In this document: positions 8,969 through 17,496 of the stretch, in pieces | How the letters are laid out: the number at the start of each line of letters is the position of its first letter | Numbering within the stretch: the stretch's first letter is position 1 | Assembly (NCBI GenBank): GCA_947258715.1 | Contig: CAMYJH010000014.1 | Coordinates: 127,352 to 191,351, forward strand | Reading direction: 5' to 3' | Origin: an uncultured Gammaproteobacteria bacterium | GTDB taxonomy: Bacteria; Pseudomonadota; Gammaproteobacteria; HK1 | DNA length: 64,000 nt | Notes under the pieces: generated by a model | What the model saw: only the letters and a program-made list of their open reading frames with translations | What the model was told of the DNA's origin: nothing | Database searches by the model: none | Program-made: the position numbers and the translations under genes

Positions 8969-10405
8969 GTGAAACAATCCCTACAGCTCCGCTTAGGCCA
9001 GCAGCTGGCCATGACGCCTCAGCTGCAGCAGGCGATCCGCCTTTTGCAGCTATCGACGTTGGAGCTCAACACCGAGGTCCAGGAAGCTCTCGAGTCCAAT
9101 CTGATGCTCGAGGTGGACGAAGAGGACAACGAGGTCGAGACGCGGCCCGCTGACGGTAACGGGCAGGACCGCGAATCAAGCGCCGAGCCGGTGGATATAC
9201 CGAGCGATCTTCCCGTGGACAGCGTTTGGGAGGACATCTACGACAGCATACCTACGTATTCGAGCGGCTCTGGGACGTCCGAGTTTTCCGATGGCGAGTT
9301 TCAGCGCAGCGCGGCGGAGACGCTGGCGGATCATCTCTTTTGGCAGATGAGCCTGATGCGGTTTTCCGATACCGACGTCGCTATTGGCGCAGCTATTATC
9401 GACGCCGTAAACGACGACGGGTACTTGCGGCTGAGTATCGAGGAGCTGCAGGAAAGTCTTGCTGCGCAGCGGATCGAAGTTGGGCTGGACGAAGTCGAGG
9501 CGGTACTTCACCAGGTGCAAAATTTCGACCCTGTAGGTGTGGCCGCGCGGGACCTGCGCGAATGTCTCATCCGCCAGCTGCTGCAGTTTCCGGAAGACAA
9601 GCGCTGGCGAAAGGAGGCCATCGAGCTGGTGGATAAACACCTTGAGCTACTGGCCTCTAGGGATTATGGGCAGCTGAAAAAGCTCATGACGCAGGACGAG
9701 GACGGTTTGAAACAGGTCATCTACCTGATTCAAAGCTTGAACCCCCGACCCGGCTCGCAGATCCAGCCGGCCCCGGCGGAGTACGTGATACCAGACGTGT
9801 TCGTGCGCAAGCAAAATAACGCCTGGCGGGTCGAGCTCAATAGCGACGCCTTTCCCAGGCTCCGGGTCAACGCCCACTACGCGCGGCTTGTGCGTGGTAC
9901 CGAGAACGGCGCCGATAAAGACTGTTTGAAGTCACATCTGCAGGAAGCGCGCTGGTTCATTAAGAGTCTGAAGAGCCGAAACGATACCTTGCTGAAGGTT
10001 GCAAAGACCATCGTCGAACGCCAGCAGGGCTTTCTGGAATTTGGTGAAGAGGCGATGAAGCCCATGGTTCTCCACGACGTTGCGGAGGAAGTGGAAATGC
10101 ACGAGTCGACCATTTCGCGGGTGACGACGCGGAAATACATGCACACACCGCGAGGAATTTTCGAGCTCAAGTACTTCTTTTCAAGCCATGTCTATACCAT
10201 GAGCGGTGCCGAGTGCTCTTCCACTGCCATTCGCGCTTTGTTAAAAAAGCTCATCGCCGCCGAGAACCCGTCCAGGCCGCTTAGCGACAGCAAGCTCGCT
10301 GCGATTCTCTCGGAGCAAGGTATCAAGGTTGCACGAAGAACAGTTGCGAAATATCGTGAGGCCATGGCTATACCGTCCTCTACCGAACGCAAGTCTCTCA
10401 CTTGA
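8969..10405 (+). CDS. rpoN: RNA polymerase sigma-54 factor
   Basis: This is a 478-residue sigma-54. The Gln/Leu-rich region I fills residues 1-48 and contacts activators. An acidic linker follows (about 49-110), then the core-binding domain, the DNA-binding helix-turn-helix around [14 protein letters not shown], and the RpoN box [10 protein letters not shown] at 455-464 that reads the -24 element. The start is GTG and the conserved [20 protein letters not shown] fixes it. The order rpoN-hpf-ptsN-hprK-rapZ is the usual nitrogen-related cluster. Confidence 0.97.
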   Translation: MKQSLQLRLGQQLAMTPQLQQAIRLLQLSTLELNTEVQEALESNLMLEVDEEDNEVETRPADGNGQDRESSAEPVDIPSDLPVDSVWEDIYDSIPTYSSGSGTSEFSDGEFQRSAAETLADHLFWQMSLMRFSDTDVAIGAAIIDAVNDDGYLRLSIEELQESLAAQRIEVGLDEVEAVLHQVQNFDPVGVAARDLRECLIRQLLQFPEDKRWRKEAIELVDKHLELLASRDYGQLKKLMTQDEDGLKQVIYLIQSLNPRPGSQIQPAPAEYVIPDVFVRKQNNAWRVELNSDAFPRLRVNAHYARLVRGTENGADKDCLKSHLQEARWFIKSLKSRNDTLLKVAKTIVERQQGFLEFGEEAMKPMVLHDVAEEVEMHESTISRVTTRKYMHTPRGIFELKYFFSSHVYTMSGAECSSTAIRALLKKLIAAENPSRPLSDSKLAAILSEQGIKVARRTVAKYREAMAIPSSTERKSLT

Positions 10406-10448
10406 TTTTTCCCAAGCATGGATTCCATGCCCGATAATCAGCAAGAAG

Positions 10449-10469
10449 CCTCCGGGCGGAGGTATTTTT
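10449..10469 (+). terminator. possible terminator/attenuator between rpoN and hpf
   Basis: The stem CCTCC-GGGC-GGAGG is followed by TATTTTT. The stem is short, so partial termination or attenuation before hpf is the most that can be inferred. Confidence 0.45.
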
Positions 10470-10570
10470 CGCAAAAAATCCCACTTGGCGCCCGCAGGGA
10501 TGAGTCCCCCAATGTGTTTCCACCGATTCCCGGGCCCAGAACCGGCACGGGTAGCGAAAGGAGCCCGACA

Positions 10571-10897
10571 ATGCAAATAAACTTGAGTGGACACCATGTC
10601 GAGATCACCGAACCGTTGCGAGATTACGTCACGAGCAAACTGAGCAGGCTTGAGCGATACTTCGACCATGTAACCAATGCGCATGTGGTGCTCACCGTGG
10701 AAAAGCAAATTCAAAAGGCAGAGGCCTCGCTTCACATTTCCGGTGGCCTGCTGTTTGCAGACGCGACAGAACAGGATATGTACGCTGCGATCGACGCACT
10801 GACGGACAAGCTCGATCGTCAAATCCGCCGGCACAAAGATAAGCTAACCGATCACCGTCGCAACGAAGGTGGGCTCAAGGCCATACAGGAGGAGTAA
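10571..10897 (+). CDS. hpf: ribosome hibernation promoting factor, short form
   Basis: This 108-residue protein has the S30AE/HPF fold: MQINLSGHHVEITEPLRDYV, KLSRLERYFDHV, then a final helix ALTDKLDRQIRRHKDKLTDH. It binds the decoding channel of idle 70S ribosomes and promotes dimer formation. It has no long C-terminal dimerisation domain, so it is the short type usual next to rpoN. The ATG is chosen because GAAAGGAG lies 7 bases ahead. The frame extends upstream without homology. Confidence 0.93.
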   Translation: MQINLSGHHVEITEPLRDYVTSKLSRLERYFDHVTNAHVVLTVEKQIQKAEASLHISGGLLFADATEQDMYAAIDALTDKLDRQIRRHKDKLTDHRRNEGGLKAIQEE

Positions 10898-11082
10898 TCC
10901 CTTACGGCAGAAAAGCGGGTTTCGGCCGGATGCTTTCGCTGAAGCGAATCAGGCTTGGCGGAGGTAAGGGTGGGGCGCTGATTCTCGGTGAGGATCGGGG
11001 AGAGGCGACAAGGTCCGGCTCTCGGGCAGACGCGCTTTCAAAAGAAGATGCAACGCGCGCCGCCGTTTCGGACCCAAAAATC

Positions 11083-11544
11083 ATGAGCAAAACAGAGCTT
11101 CTGGTTCCGGATCGCGCCCAATGCCAGGTGGATATCACCAGCAAGAAGCGGGCGCTGGAGCTCTTGAGTGAGCTCATCTCCAAGGGTCACGACGAGCTTA
11201 CGCCGCGCGATGTGCTCAACTGCCTCGTCTCCCGTGAGAAGCTGGGCAGCACGGGTCTGGGTAACGGCGTGGCCATTCCTCACGGCCGCATGCCCCAGAT
11301 TGGCTCGGCCCTGGGCGCGGCGCTCACGCTTAAAAACGGTGTCGAATTTGACGCCCCCGATAGCGAGCCGGTGGACCTGATAGTGGGGCTCGTTGTCCCT
11401 GAAGAGTCCACCGACGAGCACCTGCTCATTCTCGCTAATCTTGCCCGAGTCTTCAGCGATCCGGAGTCGGTGAGCTCGGTGCGCGAGGCAGAGACACCGG
11501 AGGAACTTTCGAGCCTGCTCGGCAGATTCCTGGCGCAGACCTGA
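11083..11544 (+). CDS. ptsN: nitrogen PTS enzyme IIA (EIIANtr)
   Basis: This is a 153-residue regulatory phosphocarrier of the PTSNtr. The phosphorylated histidine lies in GVAIPHGRMP. Flanking signatures are KKRALELLSELIS and EESTDEHLLILANLA. It links phosphorylation state to potassium and nitrogen physiology in other proteobacteria. The frame is open for a further 153 bases from an ATG at 10930, but that extension is rich in Gly, Arg and Ser and matches nothing in the family. The ATG at 11083 lacks a clear ribosome site, so the start is not certain. Confidence 0.92.
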   Translation: MSKTELLVPDRAQCQVDITSKKRALELLSELISKGHDELTPRDVLNCLVSREKLGSTGLGNGVAIPHGRMPQIGSALGAALTLKNGVEFDAPDSEPVDLIVGLVVPEESTDEHLLILANLARVFSDPESVSSVREAETPEELSSLLGRFLAQT

Positions 11545-11615
11545 AGCCAAAATACCAGCGCTTGCCCCCATCCGGAGCCGTTAAAGAAGTTCGAAGCGCC
11601 GCAACGGAGCCCCAT

Positions 11616-12581
11616 GTGAACTCAAAGCTTGACGAGCTGACGGTGGATGCACTCTATGCGCGCCACGCCGAGGGCCTGGAGCTGGAATGGATCTCGGGAC
11701 GTTCCGGAGGCAGCCAGGCGCTGCGGACTGAGGAATCGTCCAGCTGGCCGGCGAATCTGGTCGGCCATATGAACCTGGTGCGACCCCACCAGGTGCAGGT
11801 AATCGGCCGTTCGGAAACCCAGTACCTGGACGCGCTTTCGAGCGTGGATGCCGATTCGGCGAGCGCGCGCCTGTTCAAGGCAAAGCCCGCATTGATCATC
11901 ATCGCCGATGGGCTCAAGGCGCCCAAAAGCGTTATCGCTGCGGCAGCTGAGTCCAGAACACCAGTGCTTTCATCCCGGGTCGCCAGCGACACCGTGGTAC
12001 AGGCGCTGCAGCATGATCTCGCCCGGCGCTTCGCCCGTCGTCACGTGGTTCACGGCGTATTCATCGAGGTGATGGGTGTTGGCGTGCTTATCACGGGCGA
12101 GGCGGGCGTTGGTAAGAGCGAGCTCGCCCTGGAACTGATCAGCCGGGGCCATCGTCTTGTAGCCGACGACAGCCCGGAGTTCTACCTCACCGCCCCGGGG
12201 ATCCTCGAAGGCTGCTGCCCGCCGGAGCTGCAGGATTTCATGGAAGTCCGAGGCTTGGGAATCGTCAACGTGCACGAACTGTTCGGCGACGGCTCGGTCA
12301 AACGCGATCGAAACTTAGGCTTGATAGTCCGGCTTCTAGTGCTCGACGAGGGCAGCTTGAATCCCGAGGAGCGTCTCGAAGGCATCCGCCGCATGCGCAA
12401 AATCCTCGACGTACCGGTGCCCGAGTACACGCTTCCCGTAGCGCCAGGTCGCAACCTATCGGTGCTGGTGGAGTGCACCGTACGCAACCATCTGCTGCTG
12501 AAGAAAGGCTATGACGCCGCCCACCAGTTTGCCGAACGTCAAAATCGGCTCATGCACGGCAATGGGGAAGAGAACGGCTAA
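11616..12581 (+). CDS. hprK: HPr kinase/phosphorylase
   Basis: This is a 321-residue protein. The N-terminal domain ends near residue 130. The C-terminal kinase domain has Walker A GEAGVGKSELALEL and the HprK signature EVRGLGIVNV with RRMRK further on. The enzyme phosphorylates and dephosphorylates a serine of an HPr-type carrier. The likely start is GTG at 11616 with ACGGAG six bases ahead. An upstream in-frame TTG at 11562 is less likely. It is co-directional with ptsN and rapZ, yet no NPr or HPr gene follows in this window. Confidence 0.92.
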   Translation: MNSKLDELTVDALYARHAEGLELEWISGRSGGSQALRTEESSSWPANLVGHMNLVRPHQVQVIGRSETQYLDALSSVDADSASARLFKAKPALIIIADGLKAPKSVIAAAAESRTPVLSSRVASDTVVQALQHDLARRFARRHVVHGVFIEVMGVGVLITGEAGVGKSELALELISRGHRLVADDSPEFYLTAPGILEGCCPPELQDFMEVRGLGIVNVHELFGDGSVKRDRNLGLIVRLLVLDEGSLNPEERLEGIRRMRKILDVPVPEYTLPVAPGRNLSVLVECTVRNHLLLKKGYDAAHQFAERQNRLMHGNGEENG

Positions 12582-12792
12582 AAGCGCCACCATAGCGTGG
12601 CCGCTTTCACAGTCATCTGTTCGCAAGTTCCTTCAGACGGAAACTGATGTAGCTGCGAGTCCGCCGAGTGTTCCTCGGGTCCGACCGTTGCGAGAGTTAC
12701 GATCTACAATTAGTTGTTGGTGATTCGCGATCAGTAACATCGCACGCCGATTACAAAGTGGACATTCTAAAATCGATCGCGAGCAGATACGT

Positions 12793-13650
12793 GTGAACTG
12801 GATACTGATCAGCGGTCTTTCCGGCGCCGGCAAGAGCATCGCCATGCGCGCGCTGGAAGATCTTGGCTTTTTCTGCGTCGACAATCTACCCATGACCATG
12901 GTACCGGCTCTGGTGGAGCAGGTTCGGGCTGCAGGTATGGACCGGGAGCGTCGCGTTGCCGTTGTGGTGGACGCCCGCGGTGCCGGGCGCGGCCTGGAGA
13001 AGTTCTCCGACGTGATCAGTCAGCTACGTGAAGGGGGAATTAATCCGCAGGTGATGTTTCTCGAAGCCGAGGACAATGCGCTCATCACGCGCTTCAAGGA
13101 AACCCGGCGCCGGCACCCGCTGACTTCTAAGGACTGCACGCTTTCCGAAGCCATCAACCGTGAGCGTGCCCTGCTGGCGCCGCTGCGCGAGAATGCCGAC
13201 GTAGTTATCGATACCACCCACACTCATCTCTACCAGCTGAGAGACTTGGTACGTCAGCGTCTTTACGAAAGCGCGCCCAACGGATTTTCGGTGTTACTGC
13301 AGTCCTTCGGCTATAAGAACGGCGTGCCTCAGGACGCCGACATGGTTTTCGACGCCCGCTGCCTGCCCAATCCCTTCTGGAAGCCCGAGCTGAGATCGCT
13401 CACCGGCCATGACGAAGCGGTGGCCCGTTATCTCGAAGATCAGCCGGAGGCGGCGAAGATGCTGGCGAGCCTAAAAAGTTTTTTAGATGAGTGGATCCCG
13501 GCCTTTGAGCAAGACAACCGCGCCTATCTCAACATCGCCATCGGTTGCACCGGAGGCCAGCACCGCTCGGTCTATCTGGTGGACAAGATCGCCGAGCACT
13601 TAAGTGCAAAGCGGGAGGGCGTCATCGTCCGCCACCGCGAACTCGGCTGA
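12793..13650 (+). CDS. rapZ: RNase adapter protein RapZ
   Basis: This is a 285-residue P-loop protein. Walker A is GLSGAGKS (8-15), followed by LGFFCVDNLP. The C-terminal half carries the RNA-binding part with SFGYKNGVPQDADMVFD, NPFW and GCTGGQHRSV. In enterics RapZ directs RNase E to the GlmZ/GlmY small RNAs controlling GlmS. That partnership is known for E. coli and not shown here. The start is GTG, fixed by the conserved ISGLSGAGKS. A 211-base gap separates it from hprK and a strong hairpin follows. Confidence 0.95.
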   Translation: MNWILISGLSGAGKSIAMRALEDLGFFCVDNLPMTMVPALVEQVRAAGMDRERRVAVVVDARGAGRGLEKFSDVISQLREGGINPQVMFLEAEDNALITRFKETRRRHPLTSKDCTLSEAINRERALLAPLRENADVVIDTTHTHLYQLRDLVRQRLYESAPNGFSVLLQSFGYKNGVPQDADMVFDARCLPNPFWKPELRSLTGHDEAVARYLEDQPEAAKMLASLKSFLDEWIPAFEQDNRAYLNIAIGCTGGQHRSVYLVDKIAEHLSAKREGVIVRHRELG

Positions 13651-13654
13651 GTGG

Positions 13655-13690
13655 AAGGCGGCACGATGCTCGTGCCGCCTTCGATTTATT
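13655..13690 (+). terminator. terminator after rapZ
   Basis: A perfect 11-bp stem AAGGCGGCACG / CGTGCCGCCTT with a five-base loop lies five bases after the rapZ stop codon. It is followed by CGATTTATTTT, which is T-rich though interrupted. Confidence 0.7.
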
Positions 13691-13700
13691 TTGAATCGCT

Positions 13701-13860
13701 TTAGGGAAGGTCTGATTTATCAGACCTTCCTTAGCTAAGCAGGGATGCGCTGCCGAATCCGATGACTGTAAGTCATTGGATTCGTGAGGCAAGTGGAAAC
13801 CGCGTTTTCACTTGCCGACTCTGAAAATTCCAGGGATGGAATTATTCAGATTTCCTTAGG
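13701..13860. repeat. four-hairpin palindromic element with imperfect inverted ends
   Basis: Four hairpins stand in a row: GGAAGGTCTG / CAGACCTTCC (13705-13730), a 13-bp stem with one G-U pair (13755-13783), a 13-bp stem with loop CGC (13788-13816), and TCTGAAAATTCCA against TGGAATTATTCAGA (13820-13850). The outermost bases TTAGGGAAGGTCTGA and TCAGATTTCCTTAGG also form an imperfect inverted repeat. This looks like a small non-coding mobile element (MITE-like) or a structured RNA. Further pairable segments continue to about 13960. No open frame or second copy was seen in the window. Confidence 0.6.
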
Positions 13861-14006
13861 CTGATGCGTTTCACCACTCACCAGTGAACCCGGTGCCTAA
13901 CCTTCCCACCGGTGCTGCTTGCGTCTCCGCTTAAGAGGCAGCCTATTTTTGCCCGGTTAAGGTTCGTGTTATGGGATCGTTACGCCTTCGAGGCAAAGTA
14001 AAAGGC

Positions 14007-14183
14007 TCAGGGAAGAAACATCAGTAACAGCACCACGCCGGCAGCGAGCGCCCAGGCCCAGATGACATCCATGACCTCCAGGCAAAATGCGTGGAAATCG
14101 TAGCCGCCCTCTTCGCCGCTGCGGGCCTTACGATGCGGCGCCTGAATCCAGGTGTGATTGATTGCAAATGGAAGCGCGATCAT
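14007..14183 (-). CDS. small putative membrane protein
   Basis: This is a 58-residue frame starting MIALPFAINHTWIQAPHRK and ending in a hydrophobic helix, VIWAWALAAGVVLLLMFLP. AGAAGG lies eight bases ahead of the ATG. A GTG three codons upstream is an alternative. The charged middle and single C-terminal helix suggest a tail-anchored small membrane protein. I do not recognise a family. A 14-base palindrome lies about 60 bases upstream, and a Crp-type regulator gene is the next gene upstream on the same strand. Confidence 0.5.
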   Translation of the reverse strand: MIALPFAINHTWIQAPHRKARSGEEGGYDFHAFCLEVMDVIWAWALAAGVVLLLMFLP

Positions 14184-14244
14184 GGTGGCCACCTTCTAAA
14201 CCATTTTCATACTTGAAGATTGGCACAATATTCGCGGCGAGCCT

Positions 14245-14258
14245 GTGGCAATTGCCAC
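14245..14258. promoter_or_regulatory. 14-base perfect palindrome, possible operator
   Basis: GTGGCAATTGCCAC is a perfect dyad in the AT-rich stretch upstream of the small membrane protein gene. With the preceding T it resembles a degenerate Crp-family half-site pair, and a Crp-family gene lies within 200 bases. A link between the two is inference. Confidence 0.4.
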
Positions 14259-14433
14259 CTAGAAAACAAGAAAATTAGAGTCGGTTGCGAGGGGTCCTGT
14301 GTGGAAAGCGGGTCCGATGTGAGTTTTCTCACCCAACGGGCCTGATTCCGGATGTGAAAGTGCGTATATGCGGTCGGAAAACCCGAACGGCGGCGCCGAC
14401 TACTCCAGGCACCGCATCTTTTCGGCCGAAGGA

Positions 14434-15129
14434 CTATGTTCCTTTGACTTCTTTGACCATATTCGAGAGCTGTGCCAGATCACGGATGAATATAGCGCCA
14501 TCTGATCGCTTGATTAGACCCGAATGTTCGAGGTGATTGAGCTCTCTGGTCACTGCCTCCCGGTGAGTGCTGATCCGGCTCGCAATGTCCGCGTGCTTGG
14601 GTGCCGGACTGATTTTCGCAGTGTTGTCACCCTGGTAATTATTTTGCGCCAGGCGAAGGAGCTCGGCGTGAATACGGTTTCTTACGCCAAGGGTGCTGAA
14701 TTCGAACACGCGCTCGGAAAGCATTCTAATGAGAGCGGTGAGTCTTTTGAGCTCCGCCGTGGAGGTTGACGGATATGTCTCGATCATCTGCCAAAATACT
14801 TCCGACGACATTGAAAGTATGAGGGAGTCTTGAAGAGCGACGACTGAGCTCGATCGGGGCATACCGTCAATAGCCGCCAGGTCCCCGAAGACCTCACCTG
14901 ACCCTATGTCTCGAAAAGTGACTTCTTTTCCAGTTACCGAAAACAAGGTGGCGCGAACCAGCCCGCTGACAATAAAAAAGACATCATTGGTCTTATCTTG
15001 TACTTGAACGATGACCTGGTTCCGGGAAAATTGCTGCAGCTTACACTGCTGAGCTACGGTCGCGCGCTCGTCAGCGTCCAGGTCCCGAAATAAATTGATT
15101 CCCGCAAGAGTCTCGGCGGTGGGCTGCAT
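14434..15129 (-). CDS. Crp/Fnr-family transcriptional regulator
   Basis: This is a 231-residue regulator. The N-terminal cyclic-nucleotide-binding-like barrel has VFFIVSGLVRATL, KEVTFRDIGSGEVFGDLAAIDG and PRSSSVVAL, similar to the phosphate-binding cassette of Crp. The C-terminal winged helix has HADIASRISTHREAVTRELNHLE as recognition segment. It has no N-terminal cysteine cluster, so it is not a typical Fnr. Cyclic AMP binding is possible because the cassette Gly-Glu and the Arg-Ser-Ser triplet are kept. GC content is lower than in neighbouring genes. Confidence 0.9.
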   Translation of the reverse strand: MQPTAETLAGINLFRDLDADERATVAQQCKLQQFSRNQVIVQVQDKTNDVFFIVSGLVRATLFSVTGKEVTFRDIGSGEVFGDLAAIDGMPRSSSVVALQDSLILSMSSEVFWQMIETYPSTSTAELKRLTALIRMLSERVFEFSTLGVRNRIHAELLRLAQNNYQGDNTAKISPAPKHADIASRISTHREAVTRELNHLEHSGLIKRSDGAIFIRDLAQLSNMVKEVKGT

Positions 15130-15222
15130 ATAGCGCTCCTTTCAAGGCCCCCAAGGACCCCATGATTTGCCTGCTCATTAAAGGTATTTAAGCTCTGGAA
15201 AACAAGCGGTAAAAACTCGTAC

Positions 15223-16104
15223 GTGCGATTCAAAAAAGCGCATTTCGGCGAAACGACGGCATCGTGCCGCACGGCGCTGGAACGGATAGTCGAAAGCGGG
15301 CCTAAGAGTCCCGGCAACCACGAGGCGCTGATTCGATCCCTCGAAGCCACTGCGCCCAACGCCCCGGCCGCGAGAGCAGCCGTGGATGCGGCCATCATGG
15401 ACTGGGTGGGTCGCTGCTCAAACGTGCCGCTGTTCCGGTTCTGGGGCATTGATCCGGCGAACATGCCGCCTACCAGCATGACTATTGCCATCGACGCCCC
15501 GGACCGAGTGCGCGAGCGGGCGAAAGAGGCGGGCAACTTTCTGGTCCTCAAGCTCAAGCTAGGAAGCAAATGGGATCACGCCATGGTGAGCGCCATCCGT
15601 GATGTCACCGACACGCTCATTCGCGGCGACGCGAACGAGGGCTATCTGGACCGTGAAACCGCCCTTCGCGAAATCGAGTGGCTGGCGGAGCGCAACGTGG
15701 AGCTGGTGGAGCAGCCGCTTGCGGCGGATCGCATCGACGATATGATCTGGCTCAAAGAGCGAAGCCCGCTGCCGCTGATTGCCGACGAGGCGTTCATGCA
15801 GGTGCGGGATCTGCCAAGAGTCGCCGGGGGCTACGACGGCATCAACATCAAGCTGGTGAAATGCGGTGGCACCCTCGCCGCGCGGGAGGCCATAGCGGCC
15901 GCGCGGGCCACAGGTCTCAAGGTGATGCTTGGCTGCACCATCGAGTCATCCTTAGGCATCGCCGCAGCGGCGCATCTCGCGCCACTGGCGGATTACGTGG
16001 ATCTGGACGGCAACTTGTTGATTGCCAACGATCCCTTCGACGGCCACCCTGTCGTCGACGGCCGCATTGCTCTGCGCGACGCGCCGGGGCTGGGTATTCC
16101 CTGA
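15223..16104 (+). CDS. dipeptide (L-Ala-D/L-Glu) epimerase, N-terminally truncated
   Basis: This belongs to the enolase superfamily, muconate-lactonising subgroup. The catalytic set is intact: the KxK lysines in LKLKLG, metal ligands in RGDANEGY, ELVEQPL and LIADEAF, and the opposite lysine in IKLVKCGG. Family members of about 340 residues begin with a capping domain of some 60 residues that is missing here. The frame starts near AHFGETTASC, equivalent to the middle of that domain, with only a weak GTG. The gene is therefore probably a 5'-truncated remnant, perhaps inactive. The family recycles murein peptides. Confidence 0.8.
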   Translation: MRFKKAHFGETTASCRTALERIVESGPKSPGNHEALIRSLEATAPNAPAARAAVDAAIMDWVGRCSNVPLFRFWGIDPANMPPTSMTIAIDAPDRVRERAKEAGNFLVLKLKLGSKWDHAMVSAIRDVTDTLIRGDANEGYLDRETALREIEWLAERNVELVEQPLAADRIDDMIWLKERSPLPLIADEAFMQVRDLPRVAGGYDGINIKLVKCGGTLAAREAIAAARATGLKVMLGCTIESSLGIAAAAHLAPLADYVDLDGNLLIANDPFDGHPVVDGRIALRDAPGLGIP

Positions 16105-16137
16105 TACTGCGCATGTGACGCCGGAAAATATCGAGGC

Positions 16138-16157
16138 CCCGCTTGCAGGCGGGTCTT
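16138..16157 (+). terminator. weak hairpin after epimerase
   Basis: The stem CCCGC / GCGGG with a six-base loop is followed by TCTTT, 34 bases after the stop. It is short and only suggestive. Confidence 0.3.
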
Positions 16158-16302
16158 TAACGTTTGTGTTCGATGGGTTCCCGGGTTCCCGGGTTCGCGG
16201 GAATAGCAGCGTTTTTTTTAAACGCTTTCGTTGGTCTTGATAGCGCGTGCCGGCGCAATCTTAGCGCGGCGCCGAGACGAGACCTTTATCTATGTGCCTA
16301 TT

Positions 16303-16330
16303 GGAGTCCCGCGTTCGCGGGAATGGCGGA
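16303..16330. repeat. REP-like palindrome
   Basis: The core CCCGCGTTCGCGGGAATGGC matches the palindromic family seen at 26411, 27283 and 35263. A degenerate copy, GGGTTCGCGGGAATAGC, lies about 110 bases upstream. Confidence 0.6.
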
Positions 16331-16365
16331 AATTTCAGTGTCGAAATGTTTTGAGATTCCTTTTT

Positions 16366-17448
16366 TTAATCCGCCGCCACGGGTACGTCGGGCGGCTTGA
16401 TCTGGTCGGCCTTCGGCCAGGCTTTCAGTACCGCCTGCACCAGTGTGGCCAGCGGTATGGCGAAGAAGATCCCCCAGAAACCCCACAGCCCGCCGAAGAT
16501 CAGAATGGCGACGATGATCGCTACCGGATGCAGATTCACGACCTCCGAGAACAGAAGCGGCACCAGCACATTTCCGTCCAGCACCTGGATGACGCCGTAG
16601 GCTGCCAGCACCCAGGCGAAGTCGGCGTTAAAGCCCCACTGGAAATAAGCCACGATGGCGACAGGTATGGTGACCGCAATGGCGCCGATATAGGGGATCA
16701 GCACGGAAAGACCGACGATCACGCCCAGCAGCAGGGAAAATTGCAGCCCAAGGATGGCGAAGGTGACGTAAGTCACTATCCAGACGATGATGATCTCGAC
16801 GAACTTTCCGCGCACATAGTTGCCGATCTGGTCGTCGACGTCGTGCCAAACGTCGGCGAGAAGTTTGCGGTCTTTGGGCAGAAAGCCGGTCATCCAGCCG
16901 ATGATCCGCTTGCTGTCTTTCATGAAGAAAAACACCATCAGCGGCACCAGGAAGAGATAAACGATCCAGGTGATAATGCCGACCACCGAAGCCAGAGAAA
17001 GGGAGACCACCTGCTGACCCAGGGCCACTGTCTCTGCGCGGATGTCGGCGATCAGATCGCGCACCTGCTCCACGCTGAACACCTGGGGGTAGCGCTCCGG
17101 GAGCGTCATCAGCAGATCTTGACCTCGGCCGATCATAACCGGTAGCTGCTGGATGAGCTGAGTAGTTTGCCGGGAAAGCAGCGGCATCAAGCCGAAGATG
17201 AGGAACACGACGAACGCCATGAATCCGGAGAATACGATCAGCACGGAGAGAAACCTCGGCAGACCGAGGCGCACCAGGTATACGACCATTCCTTCCAGAA
17301 GATACGCGATGATGACGCTTGCGAGCACGGGCGCCAGCATGTTGCCGGCGATATAGATAATGGCGAAGCCGGTGAGAAGAACGGCCGCAAGTCCGATGAC
17401 CTGTGGATCGGAAAGGTGTTGCCGGAACCAGGCGCGTATGACTTCCAT
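16366..17448 (-). CDS. AI-2E family transporter (PerM/YdiK-like)
   Basis: This is a 360-residue polytopic inner-membrane protein with about eight helices. There are two helical hairpins at the N-terminus, a soluble amphipathic stretch (about 90-150), and a C-terminal bundle with the family signature GLSVLIPYIGAIAVTIPVAIVAY and a conserved Gly-rich FGGLWGFWGIFFAIPLATL. Members export AI-2, act as Na+/H+ antiporters or have no known substrate, so function is open. It lies 48 bases downstream of cpoB on the same strand and may be read with it. Confidence 0.9.
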   Translation of the reverse strand: MEVIRAWFRQHLSDPQVIGLAAVLLTGFAIIYIAGNMLAPVLASVIIAYLLEGMVVYLVRLGLPRFLSVLIVFSGFMAFVVFLIFGLMPLLSRQTTQLIQQLPVMIGRGQDLLMTLPERYPQVFSVEQVRDLIADIRAETVALGQQVVSLSLASVVGIITWIVYLFLVPLMVFFFMKDSKRIIGWMTGFLPKDRKLLADVWHDVDDQIGNYVRGKFVEIIIVWIVTYVTFAILGLQFSLLLGVIVGLSVLIPYIGAIAVTIPVAIVAYFQWGFNADFAWVLAAYGVIQVLDGNVLVPLLFSEVVNLHPVAIIVAILIFGGLWGFWGIFFAIPLATLVQAVLKAWPKADQIKPPDVPVAAD

Positions 17449-17496
17449 TTTATCGGCGTTTCGGTAACGGTTTAACGCCGCAACAGCGGCGCGACT

